Source: UBA724 sp049596815 (GTDB lineage: Bacteria > Bacteroidota > Bacteroidia > Flavobacteriales > Flavobacteriaceae). From it: a stretch of 64,000 nt of DNA. Location: positions 1-64,000 of the forward strand of contig JBMYLY010000002.1 of assembly GCA_049596815.1 (NCBI GenBank). The letters run 5' to 3'. Below the pieces are notes generated by a model that worked only from the letters and a program-made list of their open reading frames with translations, had not been told where the DNA came from and made no database searches. The position numbers and the translations under genes are program-made. Shown here one piece after another: positions 44,441-52,951 of this stretch (positions within the stretch are counted from its first letter, which is position 1; every line of letters begins with the position of its first letter).

Positions 44441-45054
44441 ATGCACGAATCTTTGGCCCTTATGGCCCTTCTCCATGCCAAACATATTGGCCCCCGAACT
44501 GCACGTGTTTTGCTTTCTCATTATCAGTCTGCGGAGGAAGTGTTTCGCCAAAAAAACAAAAAGAAACCCAGCTTGCCTGGTATCGGACCTGTGGTTTGGG
44601 AAGCTCTAAGAGACAAATCCATTCAACGTGCGGCAGAAAAAGAGTGGGCTTATATAGAAAAATCCAAAATCTCGTTTTTGGATTTTCGAGACAAGGCATT
44701 TCCCCAGTCCCTAAACCACTGCCCGGACGGACCCCTGATGCTTTTCTATAGTGGTACAGCCATCCATAACGCAAAACGCATGTGGCACAATTGCTAGACG
44801 GGGCGGAAGACTTGATAGAGTCTTTGGGCTGGGAAGCACACAAAAAAGAAGCATTCCAACAAAAGATTCATTTTAAATCAGACAACCCGGAACATCAAAA
44901 AATTCTTGAACAACTCCAAAACGGCACTGAACTGCTAGACGTAATAGCACTAAATACAGGGCTGCCAGTATCGACAGTTGCGACATTGCTATTTGAGTTG
45001 GAAATGATGGGGGCCGTACGACCTATGGCCGGGAAAAGATTTGGTTTGGCTTAA
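44441..45054 (+). pseudogene. dprA: dprA (DNA processing protein) with its Rossmann core deleted
   Basis: Two pieces of DprA, in different frames. Piece 1 (44441 to about 44781): the N-terminal SAM-like region MHESLALMALLHAKHIGPRTARVLLSH and the first strand PLMLFYSGTAIHNAKRM. Piece 2 (from about 44784): LLDGAEDLIESLGWE, a linker and the C-terminal winged helix HQKILEQLQNGTELLDVIALNTGLPVSTVATLLFELEMMGAVRPMAGKRF. The roughly 150-190 residues between, holding the SxGAxGID-type nucleotide and ssDNA site, are missing, and the join changes frame and meets TAG at 44795. Intact DprA loads RecA on transforming DNA; this copy should be inactive. The stop interlocks with that of trpS. Confidence 0.85.
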
Positions 45055-46019
45055 AATCCCAATTGAGTGCGCACCCTTTGCAAAACTGAGTTGGCGGTTT
45101 CTTGCGCTCGATCGGCGCCTATTTTCAAAACTTCCTCCATGGCATTGGTATCGGCCATGTAGTGATTGAAACGGGTGCGGGCTGTGTCAAACTTGGTGAG
45201 TAAGGCTTCGTACAATGCTTGTTTGGCGTGTCCATAACCATAGCCGCCCGCAGTGTAGTTGTCGTGCATTTCTTGGATTTGAGCGGGGGTGGCAACCTGT
45301 TGGTACAAAGAAAAAACCGTACAGGCGTCTGGGTTTTTAGGGGCTTCTAAAGGCGTGCTGTCTGTGGCAATACCCATCACTTGTTTGCGAAGTTGTTTTT
45401 CAGGCAAAAACACATCAATAATGTTGTTTTTTGATTTGCTCATTTTGCCGCCATCTGTTCCAAGGACATACATATTGGCATCGCGCAATACCGCTTCTGG
45501 AAGGACAAATGTGTCACCAAATTGGGCATGAAAACGGTTGGCTACGTCGCGGGTCATTTCTAGGTGTTGAAGCTGATCTTTGCCCACGGGCACCTGATCG
45601 GCATCATAAAGTAAAATGTCGGCTGCCATGAGCATGGGGTAGGTAAACAAGCCGGCATTAACATCTTCGAGGCGGTCGGCTTTGTCTTTAAAAGAGTGTG
45701 CCAAGGCGAGTCTGCTGTATGGGAAAAAACAGTTCAAATACCAAGCAAGTTCCGTGACTTGAGGCACATCTGATTGTCGGTAAAAGCAAGTCGCATCGGG
45801 GTCTAAGCCACATGCCAACCAAGCAGCCGCTGTCGAAAGTGTGTTTTGTTTGGCCTGTTCGGCATCTTTGATTTGGGTCAATGCGTGCAAATCGGCTATA
45901 AACAAAAAGGATTCATGTTCGGGTGCTTTGGCCAATTCAATGGCGGGCAGAATGGCTCCTAGCAAATTTCCCAAATGCGGGGTTCCAGTGCTTTGAATTC
46001 CGGTAAGAATGCGCGCCAT
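45051..46019 (-). CDS. trpS: Tryptophanyl-tRNA synthetase
   Basis: 322 aa from the ATG at 46019 (MARILTGIQSTGTPHLGN). Class I synthetase: the HIGH-like motif is TPHLGN (about 12-17) and KMSKSKNN is the KMSKS loop (about 191-198). DLHALTQ and GKDQLQHLEMTRDVANRF are tryptophan-binding segments. A longer frame to 46091 is open, but the TACCTTTG promoter at 46045-46052 and the family N-terminus support 46019. Confidence 0.95.
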   Translation of the reverse strand: MARILTGIQSTGTPHLGNLLGAILPAIELAKAPEHESFLFIADLHALTQIKDAEQAKQNTLSTAAAWLACGLDPDATCFYRQSDVPQVTELAWYLNCFFPYSRLALAHSFKDKADRLEDVNAGLFTYPMLMAADILLYDADQVPVGKDQLQHLEMTRDVANRFHAQFGDTFVLPEAVLRDANMYVLGTDGGKMSKSKNNIIDVFLPEKQLRKQVMGIATDSTPLEAPKNPDACTVFSLYQQVATPAQIQEMHDNYTAGGYGYGHAKQALYEALLTKFDTARTRFNHYMADTNAMEEVLKIGADRAQETANSVLQRVRTQLGF

Positions 46020-46044
46020 ATTGCTTGTGGGTTTATCGCTTGTA

Positions 46045-46052
46045 CAAAGGTA
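46045..46052 (-). promoter_or_regulatory. Bacteroidetes -7 promoter box for trpS
   Basis: Minus-strand TACCTTTG, 25 bases before the ATG at 46019; exact match. Confidence 0.55.
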
Positions 46053-46078
46053 AGTGTTTTGGATTATCCTCAAATTAG

Positions 46079-46086
46079 TATTTTTG
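46079..46086 (+). promoter_or_regulatory. Bacteroidetes -7 promoter box for the second acyltransferase gene
   Basis: TATTTTTG, ending 3 bases before the ATG at 46090; with 46045-46052 it forms a compact divergent pair. Confidence 0.5.
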
Positions 46087-46089
46087 GAC

Positions 46090-46848
46090 ATGCTGAAACT
46101 GCTGCGGATTGCCCTTTTAGGGTTGTGGAATGTCTGGTTTTACATATTAGCGGGAATCGGTGTTATTTTGTGTTTGCCCTTATTAATCCTCTTTCTCCAG
46201 CGTGAGTCTTGGTATCGCCATGTGTTCTGGTTGGCACGCCACGTGTGGTCACCCATCATTTTGTATGGAATGGGCTTTTGGCCTAGAGTCAAAAAATTGC
46301 AAAAGTTGGAAAGGGGTCAAAACTATATGTTTATTGCCAATCATCTCAGCATGATTGACATCATGATGATGCTAGTAGCCATTCCAAATCCTTTTGTATT
46401 TGTGGGAAAGGCAGAATTGCAGCGTATTCCTTTGTTTAATTATATCTACCGGCGCGCGGCCATACTGGTGGATAGAGACAGTGCGCAAAGTCGTAAAAAT
46501 GTCTATCCCAATGCCCAGCGAAAACTCGACATGGGCTACAGCATCTGTATCTACCCAGAGGGTTTAGTGCCGCATCCGGACGTGTATCTTGCACCTTTTA
46601 AAAATGGGGCTTTTAGCCTGGCCATTCAATACCAAATCCCTATTGTACCGGTGACATTGCCCGACTGCAAAAAACGATTTCCTTTTCAGTTTTCATACAA
46701 ATATTGGATTGGAAAACCCGGGGTAGTGCGGGCGACCATTCACCCGCAAATCGACACAAAAGGATACACGTCCAGAGACGTTCAAAAATTGAAAGCTGAG
46801 GTTTACGAGTTGTTAAGCGAAAAGCTAAAAGATGAAGGCTATTCTTGA
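46090..46848 (+). CDS. 1-acyl-sn-glycerol-3-phosphate acyltransferase (PlsC family), second copy
   Basis: 252 aa from the ATG at 46090. Hydrophobic N-terminus (about 5-38), HX4D motif NHLSMIDIMM (about 78-87), a VGKAELQRIPLFNYIYRRAAILVDRDS block and the phosphate motif YPEGLVPHPDV, which departs from the usual EGTRS. That variant is often seen in a Bacteroidetes subgroup, so acyl-acceptor specificity may differ from the copy at 11330. A GTG reading from 46054 is possible but lies across the promoter. The 3' end overlaps recA by 10 bases. Confidence 0.87.
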   Translation: MLKLLRIALLGLWNVWFYILAGIGVILCLPLLILFLQRESWYRHVFWLARHVWSPIILYGMGFWPRVKKLQKLERGQNYMFIANHLSMIDIMMMLVAIPNPFVFVGKAELQRIPLFNYIYRRAAILVDRDSAQSRKNVYPNAQRKLDMGYSICIYPEGLVPHPDVYLAPFKNGAFSLAIQYQIPIVPVTLPDCKKRFPFQFSYKYWIGKPGVVRATIHPQIDTKGYTSRDVQKLKAEVYELLSEKLKDEGYS

Positions 46849-47840
46849 TTGTCTTGGTTGCGAATAAGGCCCTCAATTTCTTCCGCCAACTCTACATTGT
46901 CTTCTAAAAGCTTAATAACACTTTCCCGGCCTTGACCGAGTTTGGTGTCGCCGTAGCTAAACCATGAACCGCTTTTTTTAACAATTTCTGATTCGACACC
47001 CAGATCCAAAAGCTCTCCGATTCTGGAGATGCCTCTGCCATAAAGAATGTCAAACTCAACCGTTTTAAAGGGAGGTGCTACCTTGTTCTTAACGACTTTG
47101 ACACGCGTGCGATTTCCAGTGATGCCACCTTGGGCATCTTTGATTTGTGTAGATCGGCGAATGTCGAGTCTTACAGAAGCGTAAAATTTCAGGGCGTTTC
47201 CACCTGTGGTCGTTTCTGGGTTGCCAAACATGACTCCGATTTTTTCACGTAACTGGTTGATGAAAATAACCGTACAGTTCGTCTTGCTGATCGAGGCGGT
47301 GAGCTTGCGTAACGCCTGTGACATCAGTCGGGCATGAAGACCCATTTTAGAATCACCCATTTCACCTTCGATTTCACTTTTAGGTGTTAAGGCAGCCACC
47401 GAGTCGATGACAATGATGTCTATCGCTCCCGATCTGATGAGGTTGTCAGCAATCTCCAAAGCTTGCTCCCCGTGGTCGGGTTGAGAAACGATTAGCTCGT
47501 CTATGTTTACGCCCAAACTCTGGGCATAATAGCGATCAAATGCATGCTCGGCATCAATAAAGGCTGCAATGCCTCCGCTTTTTTGACATTCAGCGATAGC
47601 GTGCAGGGTCAGGGTGGTTTTACCTGAAGATTCCGGACCGTAAATTTCAACCACACGACCTCTTGGATAGCCTCCCACGCCCAGGGCGGTGTCTAGCCCC
47701 AAAGAACCCGAAGAAATGGCTTCGATTTCTTCTTGAGCATCGTCGTTCATGCGCATCACGGTGCCTTTGCCGTATGCTTTGTCTAATTTATCTAGAGTGA
47801 GTTGTAGTGCCTTGAGTTTGGCATCTTTTTCATTGCCCAT
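46839..47840 (-). CDS. recA: Recombinase RecA
   Basis: 333 aa. ATP-dependent strand-exchange protein and SOS co-protease. Walker A GPESSGKTTL (about 69-78), Walker B IIVIDSVAALTPKSEIEGEMGD, DNA-binding loop L2 with FINQLREKIGVMFGNPETTTGGNALKFYASVRLD. Short C-terminal acidic tail (LAEEIEGLIRNQDNQE). It is separated from the broken dprA only by trpS and plsC. No LexA-type operator that I recognise lies in the 109-base upstream region. Confidence 0.98.
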   Translation of the reverse strand: MGNEKDAKLKALQLTLDKLDKAYGKGTVMRMNDDAQEEIEAISSGSLGLDTALGVGGYPRGRVVEIYGPESSGKTTLTLHAIAECQKSGGIAAFIDAEHAFDRYYAQSLGVNIDELIVSQPDHGEQALEIADNLIRSGAIDIIVIDSVAALTPKSEIEGEMGDSKMGLHARLMSQALRKLTASISKTNCTVIFINQLREKIGVMFGNPETTTGGNALKFYASVRLDIRRSTQIKDAQGGITGNRTRVKVVKNKVAPPFKTVEFDILYGRGISRIGELLDLGVESEIVKKSGSWFSYGDTKLGQGRESVIKLLEDNVELAEEIEGLIRNQDNQE

Positions 47841-47916
47841 ATTCGGAATTTTTCAGAACCCCTAAAATACAATATTCAGAGCAAAAAAAGCAGCGTTCAG
47901 GGGATTTTTAAATTCA

Positions 47917-47924
47917 TACCTTTG
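47917..47924 (+). promoter_or_regulatory. Bacteroidetes -7 promoter box for trhO
   Basis: TACCTTTG, 25 bases before the ATG at 47950; exact match. Confidence 0.55.
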
Positions 47925-47949
47925 TCAGGTAAACTTAATACCGTATAGC

Positions 47950-48984
47950 ATGCAACTGTACAATACATTAAGTGCGCAAGAGCGTGCCACGCTAATTGAT
48001 CAGGCCGGAGACGAACGCCTCACGCTATCATTTTATACCTATGCGCACATTCAAAACCCCCAACTATTCAGAGACTTTCTGTTTATCCACTGGGACAAGC
48101 TAGAAGTGCTTGGGCGCATCTATGTGTCATTCGAGGGCATCAATGCGCAGCTTTCTGTGCCTGCCAAAAATTTTGATGCGTTTAAAAACCATTTAGATAG
48201 CATCGATTTTCTGAACGGGATCCGTTTGAACATTGCCATAGAGCAAGACAATAAGTCTTTTCTAAAACTAAAGATTAAGGTTCGCCAAAAAATTGTAGCA
48301 GACGGATTGGACGACAGCACTTTTGATGTAACCGACTGTGGGGTTCACGTCAACGCCAAAACTTTTAACGAACTGATTCAAGACCCTGACACTTTGCTTG
48401 TAGATATGAGAAATCACTACGAAAGTGAAATCGGGCATTTTGAAGGAGCCATCACCCCCGACGTGGATACCTTCAGACAGTCACTCCCGCTGATTGAGAA
48501 AGACCTTGAGGCTCATAAATCCGACAAAAAACTCGTGATGTATTGCACAGGTGGCATCCGTTGTGAAAAAGCCAGTGCGTATTTTAAGCACAAAGGTTTT
48601 GAGCAAGTTTATCAGCTTGAAGGCGGGATTATTGAATATGCACGACAGGTGGAAGCACAAGGGCTTGACAACAAGTTCAGAGGCAAAAATTTTGTGTTCG
48701 ACGACCGGCGTGCAGAGCGTATTTCGGAGGAAGTCATTGCGGTGTGTCACCAATGCGGAGCCCCTTGCGACACCCATGTAAACTGTGCCAACGAGGCTTG
48801 TCATTTGTTGTTTATCCAGTGTGAAAATTGCGCTACTGAACATCAGAGTTGTTGCTCAAAAAAATGTGAAGACATCATTGAGTTACCTGAAACGGAGCAA
48901 AAACGCTTGCGAAGAGGCACCAAGAACAGCAATAAAATTTTCAAAAAAGGACGTTCATCGGCTTTGGCCTACATGAACAAATAA
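47950..48984 (+). CDS. trhO: tRNA uridine-34 hydroxylase, rhodanese family
   Basis: 344 aa. Oxygen-dependent hydroxylation of U34 in some tRNAs (UPF0176/YceA family). N-terminal acylphosphatase-like domain (about 15-110), rhodanese domain (about 140-235) with the active Cys in MYCTGGIRCEKASAY, then a Cys-rich zinc-binding tail (CHQCGAPCDTHVNCANEACHLLFIQCENC...CCSKKCED) and a basic C-terminus. The O2 requirement fits the aerobic character of the window. The next gene starts 11 bases downstream. Confidence 0.93.
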   Translation: MQLYNTLSAQERATLIDQAGDERLTLSFYTYAHIQNPQLFRDFLFIHWDKLEVLGRIYVSFEGINAQLSVPAKNFDAFKNHLDSIDFLNGIRLNIAIEQDNKSFLKLKIKVRQKIVADGLDDSTFDVTDCGVHVNAKTFNELIQDPDTLLVDMRNHYESEIGHFEGAITPDVDTFRQSLPLIEKDLEAHKSDKKLVMYCTGGIRCEKASAYFKHKGFEQVYQLEGGIIEYARQVEAQGLDNKFRGKNFVFDDRRAERISEEVIAVCHQCGAPCDTHVNCANEACHLLFIQCENCATEHQSCCSKKCEDIIELPETEQKRLRRGTKNSNKIFKKGRSSALAYMNK

Positions 48985-48995
48985 ATTCAAACAAC

Positions 48996-50153
48996 ATGGG
49001 CTGTGTAAGCTGTGGCAGTACGAAAGACGGAATTCCAAGAGGGTGCAAAAACAACGGCACCTGTGGGGCTGACGGCTGCAACAAGCTGACGGTTTTTGAT
49101 TGGCTATCGGGCATGCAAGTTTCGGGTGAGGTTGAAAAGCGTGTTGAAGTACGATTTAAAAACAGCCGTAAGCATTTTTATGAAGTCCCTGAAACGCTAT
49201 CCTTAAATGTGGGGGATGTGGTTGTAACTGAAGTGGAAAAAGGGGGCTATGATGTGGGGGTTGTCAGTCTTACAGGGAGCTTGGTGGCGGTCCAAATGCA
49301 ACACAAAAAAGTAAAGGAAAAATCTCTGCCAAAGGTATTGCGGAAAGCCAGTCAGCACGAGATGGACACCTGGTCTGCTGCCCGAGATAAAGAGCCAGAG
49401 GTTCAGAAACGGGCCCGAGAACTGGCACTTTCTTTGGGCTTGGCCATGAAACTATCAGACGTTGAGTTTCAAGGGGATGGGCGGAAAGCCACTTTTTACT
49501 ACACTGCTGAAGGTCGAGTGGACTTTAGACAGCTTATTAAAGACATGGCTTCTGCTTTTGGCATTCGTATTGAAATGCGTCAAATCGGGCTTAGAGAAGA
49601 AGCCTCACGATTGGGCGGCATCGGCTCGTGTGGCCGAGAGTTGTGTTGCTCTACATGGCTAACAGACTTGCGAGTGGTAAATACCTCCGCGGCACGCTAC
49701 CAGCAACTTTCGCTCAACCCCCAAAAACTGGCCGGGCAGTGCGGCAAACTCAAGTGTTGTCTCAATTTTGAGCTGGACACTTACCAAGATGCACTAAAAG
49801 ATTTCCCGAGAACCGATTGCAAAATCAAAACCGAAAAAGGGCTTGCCTTGTGTCAAAAAACTGATATTTTCCAAGGAGCCATGTGGTTTGCTTACAAAGG
49901 AGAGTGGTCCGTATGGCACAGACTTCGAGTAGATCAAGTGCATGCGTTGTTGCAAAAAAACAAAGAGGGGATTCCCGTTGACAGTATAGAACCCTATGCT
50001 GAAGAGGCCGATCAAAATAGCCCCCCTTCTTTGAGTTTTGAAAATGCGGTTGGGCAAGACAGCCTCAATCGTTTTGACAGAAAAAAAGGTCGTAGAATAC
50101 CCAATCAAAGAAGAGGTAAAAGAAAACCTCATAGCAAAAGAAAAACTACATGA
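48996..50153 (+). CDS. ricT: RicT-like PSP1 domain protein
   Basis: 385 aa. Cys-rich N-terminus typical of the Bacteroidetes form (MGCVSCGSTKDGIPRGCK...GTCGADGCNKLTVFDWL), PSP1 core with GSCGRELCCSTWL and GQCGKLKCCLNFE, and a basic, probably disordered tail (KKGRRIPNQRRGKRKPHSKRK). In Bacillus RicT, with RicA and RicF, forms an Fe-S complex affecting RNase Y and sporulation; in Bacteroidetes it occurs with gldH. Overlaps gldH by 4 bases (ATGA). Confidence 0.88.
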   Translation: MGCVSCGSTKDGIPRGCKNNGTCGADGCNKLTVFDWLSGMQVSGEVEKRVEVRFKNSRKHFYEVPETLSLNVGDVVVTEVEKGGYDVGVVSLTGSLVAVQMQHKKVKEKSLPKVLRKASQHEMDTWSAARDKEPEVQKRARELALSLGLAMKLSDVEFQGDGRKATFYYTAEGRVDFRQLIKDMASAFGIRIEMRQIGLREEASRLGGIGSCGRELCCSTWLTDLRVVNTSAARYQQLSLNPQKLAGQCGKLKCCLNFELDTYQDALKDFPRTDCKIKTEKGLALCQKTDIFQGAMWFAYKGEWSVWHRLRVDQVHALLQKNKEGIPVDSIEPYAEEADQNSPPSLSFENAVGQDSLNRFDRKKGRRIPNQRRGKRKPHSKRKTT

Positions 50154-50623
50154 AGAAGTTAGGAGTTTTGTGGATTCTGTTTTGGGGAGTCGGCTGTTCT
50201 TCAAGTGGAGAACAACTCTACTTTGAGTCTTTTGATGATGGGTGGAGCCAAAAAAATGAGATAGCCTTTGACTTTAATAATCAAACTGTGTCAGAGTCTG
50301 TCAATTTGTTTTTGTACATACGAAACAACGAAGAGTACCCGTTTGCCAACATACACCTTATTACCGATTTGGAAGACCCCTTGGGGGCCAAAACAACAGA
50401 TACTCTTACGTATCGGCTGGCCGCTCCCGATGGTCGGTGGCTCGGCAAAGGGTTGTTGTCAAAGGAAAGTAAATTGTGGTACAAAGAAAACCTCGCTTTG
50501 CCCTATATTGGAACCTATAAAATACGTGTTCGCCACGCCATGCGTCATAACGAAAATGTGGCGGCACTTCAAACCTTAGATGGAATTACATCTGTTGGGA
50601 TAGGTGTTGAAAAAGCAAAATAG
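50150..50623 (+). CDS. gldH: Gliding motility lipoprotein GldH
   Basis: 157 aa. Lipoprotein signal MKKLGVLWILFWGVGCSSS with the lipobox Cys at residue 16. The body (LYFESFDDGWSQKNEIAFDF, NLFLYIRNNEEYPFANIHL, GKGLLSKESKLWYKENLALP, TYKIRVRHAMR) matches the GldH family. In Flavobacterium johnsoniae GldH is needed for gliding and its loss affects type IX secretion function. Flanked by ricT (ATGA) and a PBP1A gene (3-base gap), the standard flavobacterial order. Confidence 0.93.
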   Translation: MKKLGVLWILFWGVGCSSSGEQLYFESFDDGWSQKNEIAFDFNNQTVSESVNLFLYIRNNEEYPFANIHLITDLEDPLGAKTTDTLTYRLAAPDGRWLGKGLLSKESKLWYKENLALPYIGTYKIRVRHAMRHNENVAALQTLDGITSVGIGVEKAK

Positions 50624-50626
50624 GAG

Positions 50627-52951
50627 ATGGCCAAAAAGAAACAAAAAACAATTGGAAGAAAGTATGCCAAACAACTCCGTTGGTTCTGGGGTTTGTTCTA
50701 TGTAGGGTTGGCGTCTTTTGTAGCGATATTTGCCGCTGCCTCTTTGGGGCTTTTGGGAGAAATGCCTGAGTTTCGACAGCTTGAAAACCCTAAAACCAAC
50801 TTGGCAACCCAAATTATTTCATCAGATGACGTGGTGTTGGGCAAGTTCTACTTTAATGACAACCGAACCCCTTTGAGCTATGAAGAAATTCCCCAAAACC
50901 TTATCGATGCTTTGATTGCCACAGAGGATGAGCGTTTCTACAGTCATGCGGGCATTGATGCACGAGGAACCGCCAGGGCCGTTGCTTTTCTAGGTAGTAA
51001 AGGGGGCGCTAGTACGATCTCTCAGCAATTGGCCAGACAATTGTTTACGGGGGTTCGTTCAAGAAACACCTTGGAAGCAGTCATTCAAAAGATAAAAGAA
51101 TGGGTCATTGCTGTTAGGTTAGAACGTCGATACACCAAAAACGAAATCATCACGATGTATTTGAACATTTATGATTTTAATTACAATGCGGATGGTTTGC
51201 GGTCGGCTGCTAATATTTATTTTTCCAAAGAGCCTCACGAACTTCTCCTCGAGGAGTCCGCTATTTTGGTAGGTATGCTAAAAAACTCATCGCTCTACGA
51301 TCCCATTCGGAGACCCGGGATGGTACAGCAAAGAAGGGATATTGTTTTCCAACAAATGCTACGCAATGAACTGCTCTCTCAGCAAGAAGTAGACTCACTA
51401 AAACTATTGCGGTTAAAAATCCGGTACAATCCGCAGTCACACCGCGAAGGGCTGGCCACCTATTTCAGGGCCTATTTACAACAATATATGCGCGGTTGGA
51501 TCCGTAACAATCCCAAACCCGACGGAGGTCGTTACAATCTGTATTTGGACGGATTAAGAATCTATACCACCATAGACTCTCGAATGCAGGCCTATGCAGA
51601 GGCAGCCGTTGAGGAACATATGCCCAATTTGCAGAGCGAATTTTTTAGACAAAATACTCCTGATTACAATCCTACAGCACCTTTTTCTGAAATCGATGAA
51701 AAAGAAGCTGAAAAACTTATTGAGCAGGCCATTCGAAGATCAGATCGTTGGCGCAAACTCAGAAACAGAGGCGTCGCTGAGGAGGAGGCGCGCGCTGTAT
51801 TTGATGTCAAAACAGATATGCGTGTGTTTAGTTGGGGGGGCGAAATAGACACCCTGATGTCTCCGGTGGATTCTATCCGCTATTACAAACATTTTTTGCG
51901 TTCCGGCATGATGTCCATGGAGCCGCAATCGGGCCATGTCAAAGCGTGGGTTGGTGGGATCAACTACCGCCACTTTCAGTTTGACCATGTTTTTCAGGGT
52001 AAAAGACAAATAGGTTCTACATTTAAGCCGTTTGTCTATGCCACTGCCATCGATCAGCTTAAACTGTCCCCTTGCGACTCCTTCCCAGATGGATTTTATT
52101 GTGTGGAGGCGCGCAAGTTTGGCAGCCATGAGGCTTGGTGCCCCAAAAATTCGGGCGATCGCTACATAGGCAAACGCACTCTTAAAAACGCACTGGCAAA
52201 CTCTGTTAATACCATCAGTGCCCGACTTATCGATATGGTAGGACCTGGGCCAGTAAGTGATTTGGCTTCAGATTTGGGTATCAGCTCAAAAATCCCAAAT
52301 GTGCCCTCCATTGCCCTTGGTACAGCGGACTTGAGTGTGTATGAAATGGTAGGAGCCTATGGTGCTTTTGCCAACCAAGGGATTTATGTAAAGCCCGTCA
52401 TGATTACTAGGATTGAGGACAAAAACGGCACCGTATTATTCGAAGCTGTGCCCGAAACGCGAGATGTGATTAGCGCCGAATCGGCCTATGTGACGGTTAA
52501 ACTGCTGGAAGGGGTTACCGAAGCTGGGTCGGGTGTGCGTTTGCGCCATAGTGGTGCAGAAAGATTTAACCCCGTTTTTGAAACCACGGTAACGGGATAT
52601 CCCTATGTGTTTACAAATCCCATCGCTGGTAAAACAGGGACTACTCAAAACCAAAGTGACGGTTGGTTTATCGGTATGGTTCCCAACCTAGTGACAGGGG
52701 TTTGGGTCGGAGGCGAAGACCGCGCAACCCATTTTGAAACCATTGCTTATGGCCAGGGTGCTACCATGGCCTTGCCCATATGGGCACAATACATGAAAAA
52801 GTGCTATGCCGATACTTTGCTAGGAATTTCTCAAGAAGAATTTCTTGCGCCGGAAGTAGTCAATATTCCTATAGACTGTGATTCTTTGGCAGCAGCTCGA
52901 AGGGGTGCCATTGAAGATAGTTTTGAAGACCTAGATGATTTTGGGCTATAG
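50627..52951 (+). CDS. Class A penicillin-binding protein (PBP1A)
   Basis: 774 aa. Bifunctional peptidoglycan synthase. Cytoplasmic basic N-terminus, one membrane helix (about 20-42), GT51 glycosyltransferase domain with catalytic Glu in ATEDERFYSHAGID and the GGASTISQQLARQLF block, then transpeptidase domain with S-x-x-K in GSTFKP, SVN in LANSVNTIS and KTGTT in GKTGTTQNQSDGWF. A region rich in acidic residues (about 340-400) separates the two. Ends in a short acidic tail overlapping the CYTH gene by 6 bases. Confidence 0.96.
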   Translation: MAKKKQKTIGRKYAKQLRWFWGLFYVGLASFVAIFAAASLGLLGEMPEFRQLENPKTNLATQIISSDDVVLGKFYFNDNRTPLSYEEIPQNLIDALIATEDERFYSHAGIDARGTARAVAFLGSKGGASTISQQLARQLFTGVRSRNTLEAVIQKIKEWVIAVRLERRYTKNEIITMYLNIYDFNYNADGLRSAANIYFSKEPHELLLEESAILVGMLKNSSLYDPIRRPGMVQQRRDIVFQQMLRNELLSQQEVDSLKLLRLKIRYNPQSHREGLATYFRAYLQQYMRGWIRNNPKPDGGRYNLYLDGLRIYTTIDSRMQAYAEAAVEEHMPNLQSEFFRQNTPDYNPTAPFSEIDEKEAEKLIEQAIRRSDRWRKLRNRGVAEEEARAVFDVKTDMRVFSWGGEIDTLMSPVDSIRYYKHFLRSGMMSMEPQSGHVKAWVGGINYRHFQFDHVFQGKRQIGSTFKPFVYATAIDQLKLSPCDSFPDGFYCVEARKFGSHEAWCPKNSGDRYIGKRTLKNALANSVNTISARLIDMVGPGPVSDLASDLGISSKIPNVPSIALGTADLSVYEMVGAYGAFANQGIYVKPVMITRIEDKNGTVLFEAVPETRDVISAESAYVTVKLLEGVTEAGSGVRLRHSGAERFNPVFETTVTGYPYVFTNPIAGKTGTTQNQSDGWFIGMVPNLVTGVWVGGEDRATHFETIAYGQGATMALPIWAQYMKKCYADTLLGISQEEFLAPEVVNIPIDCDSLAAARRGAIEDSFEDLDDFGL

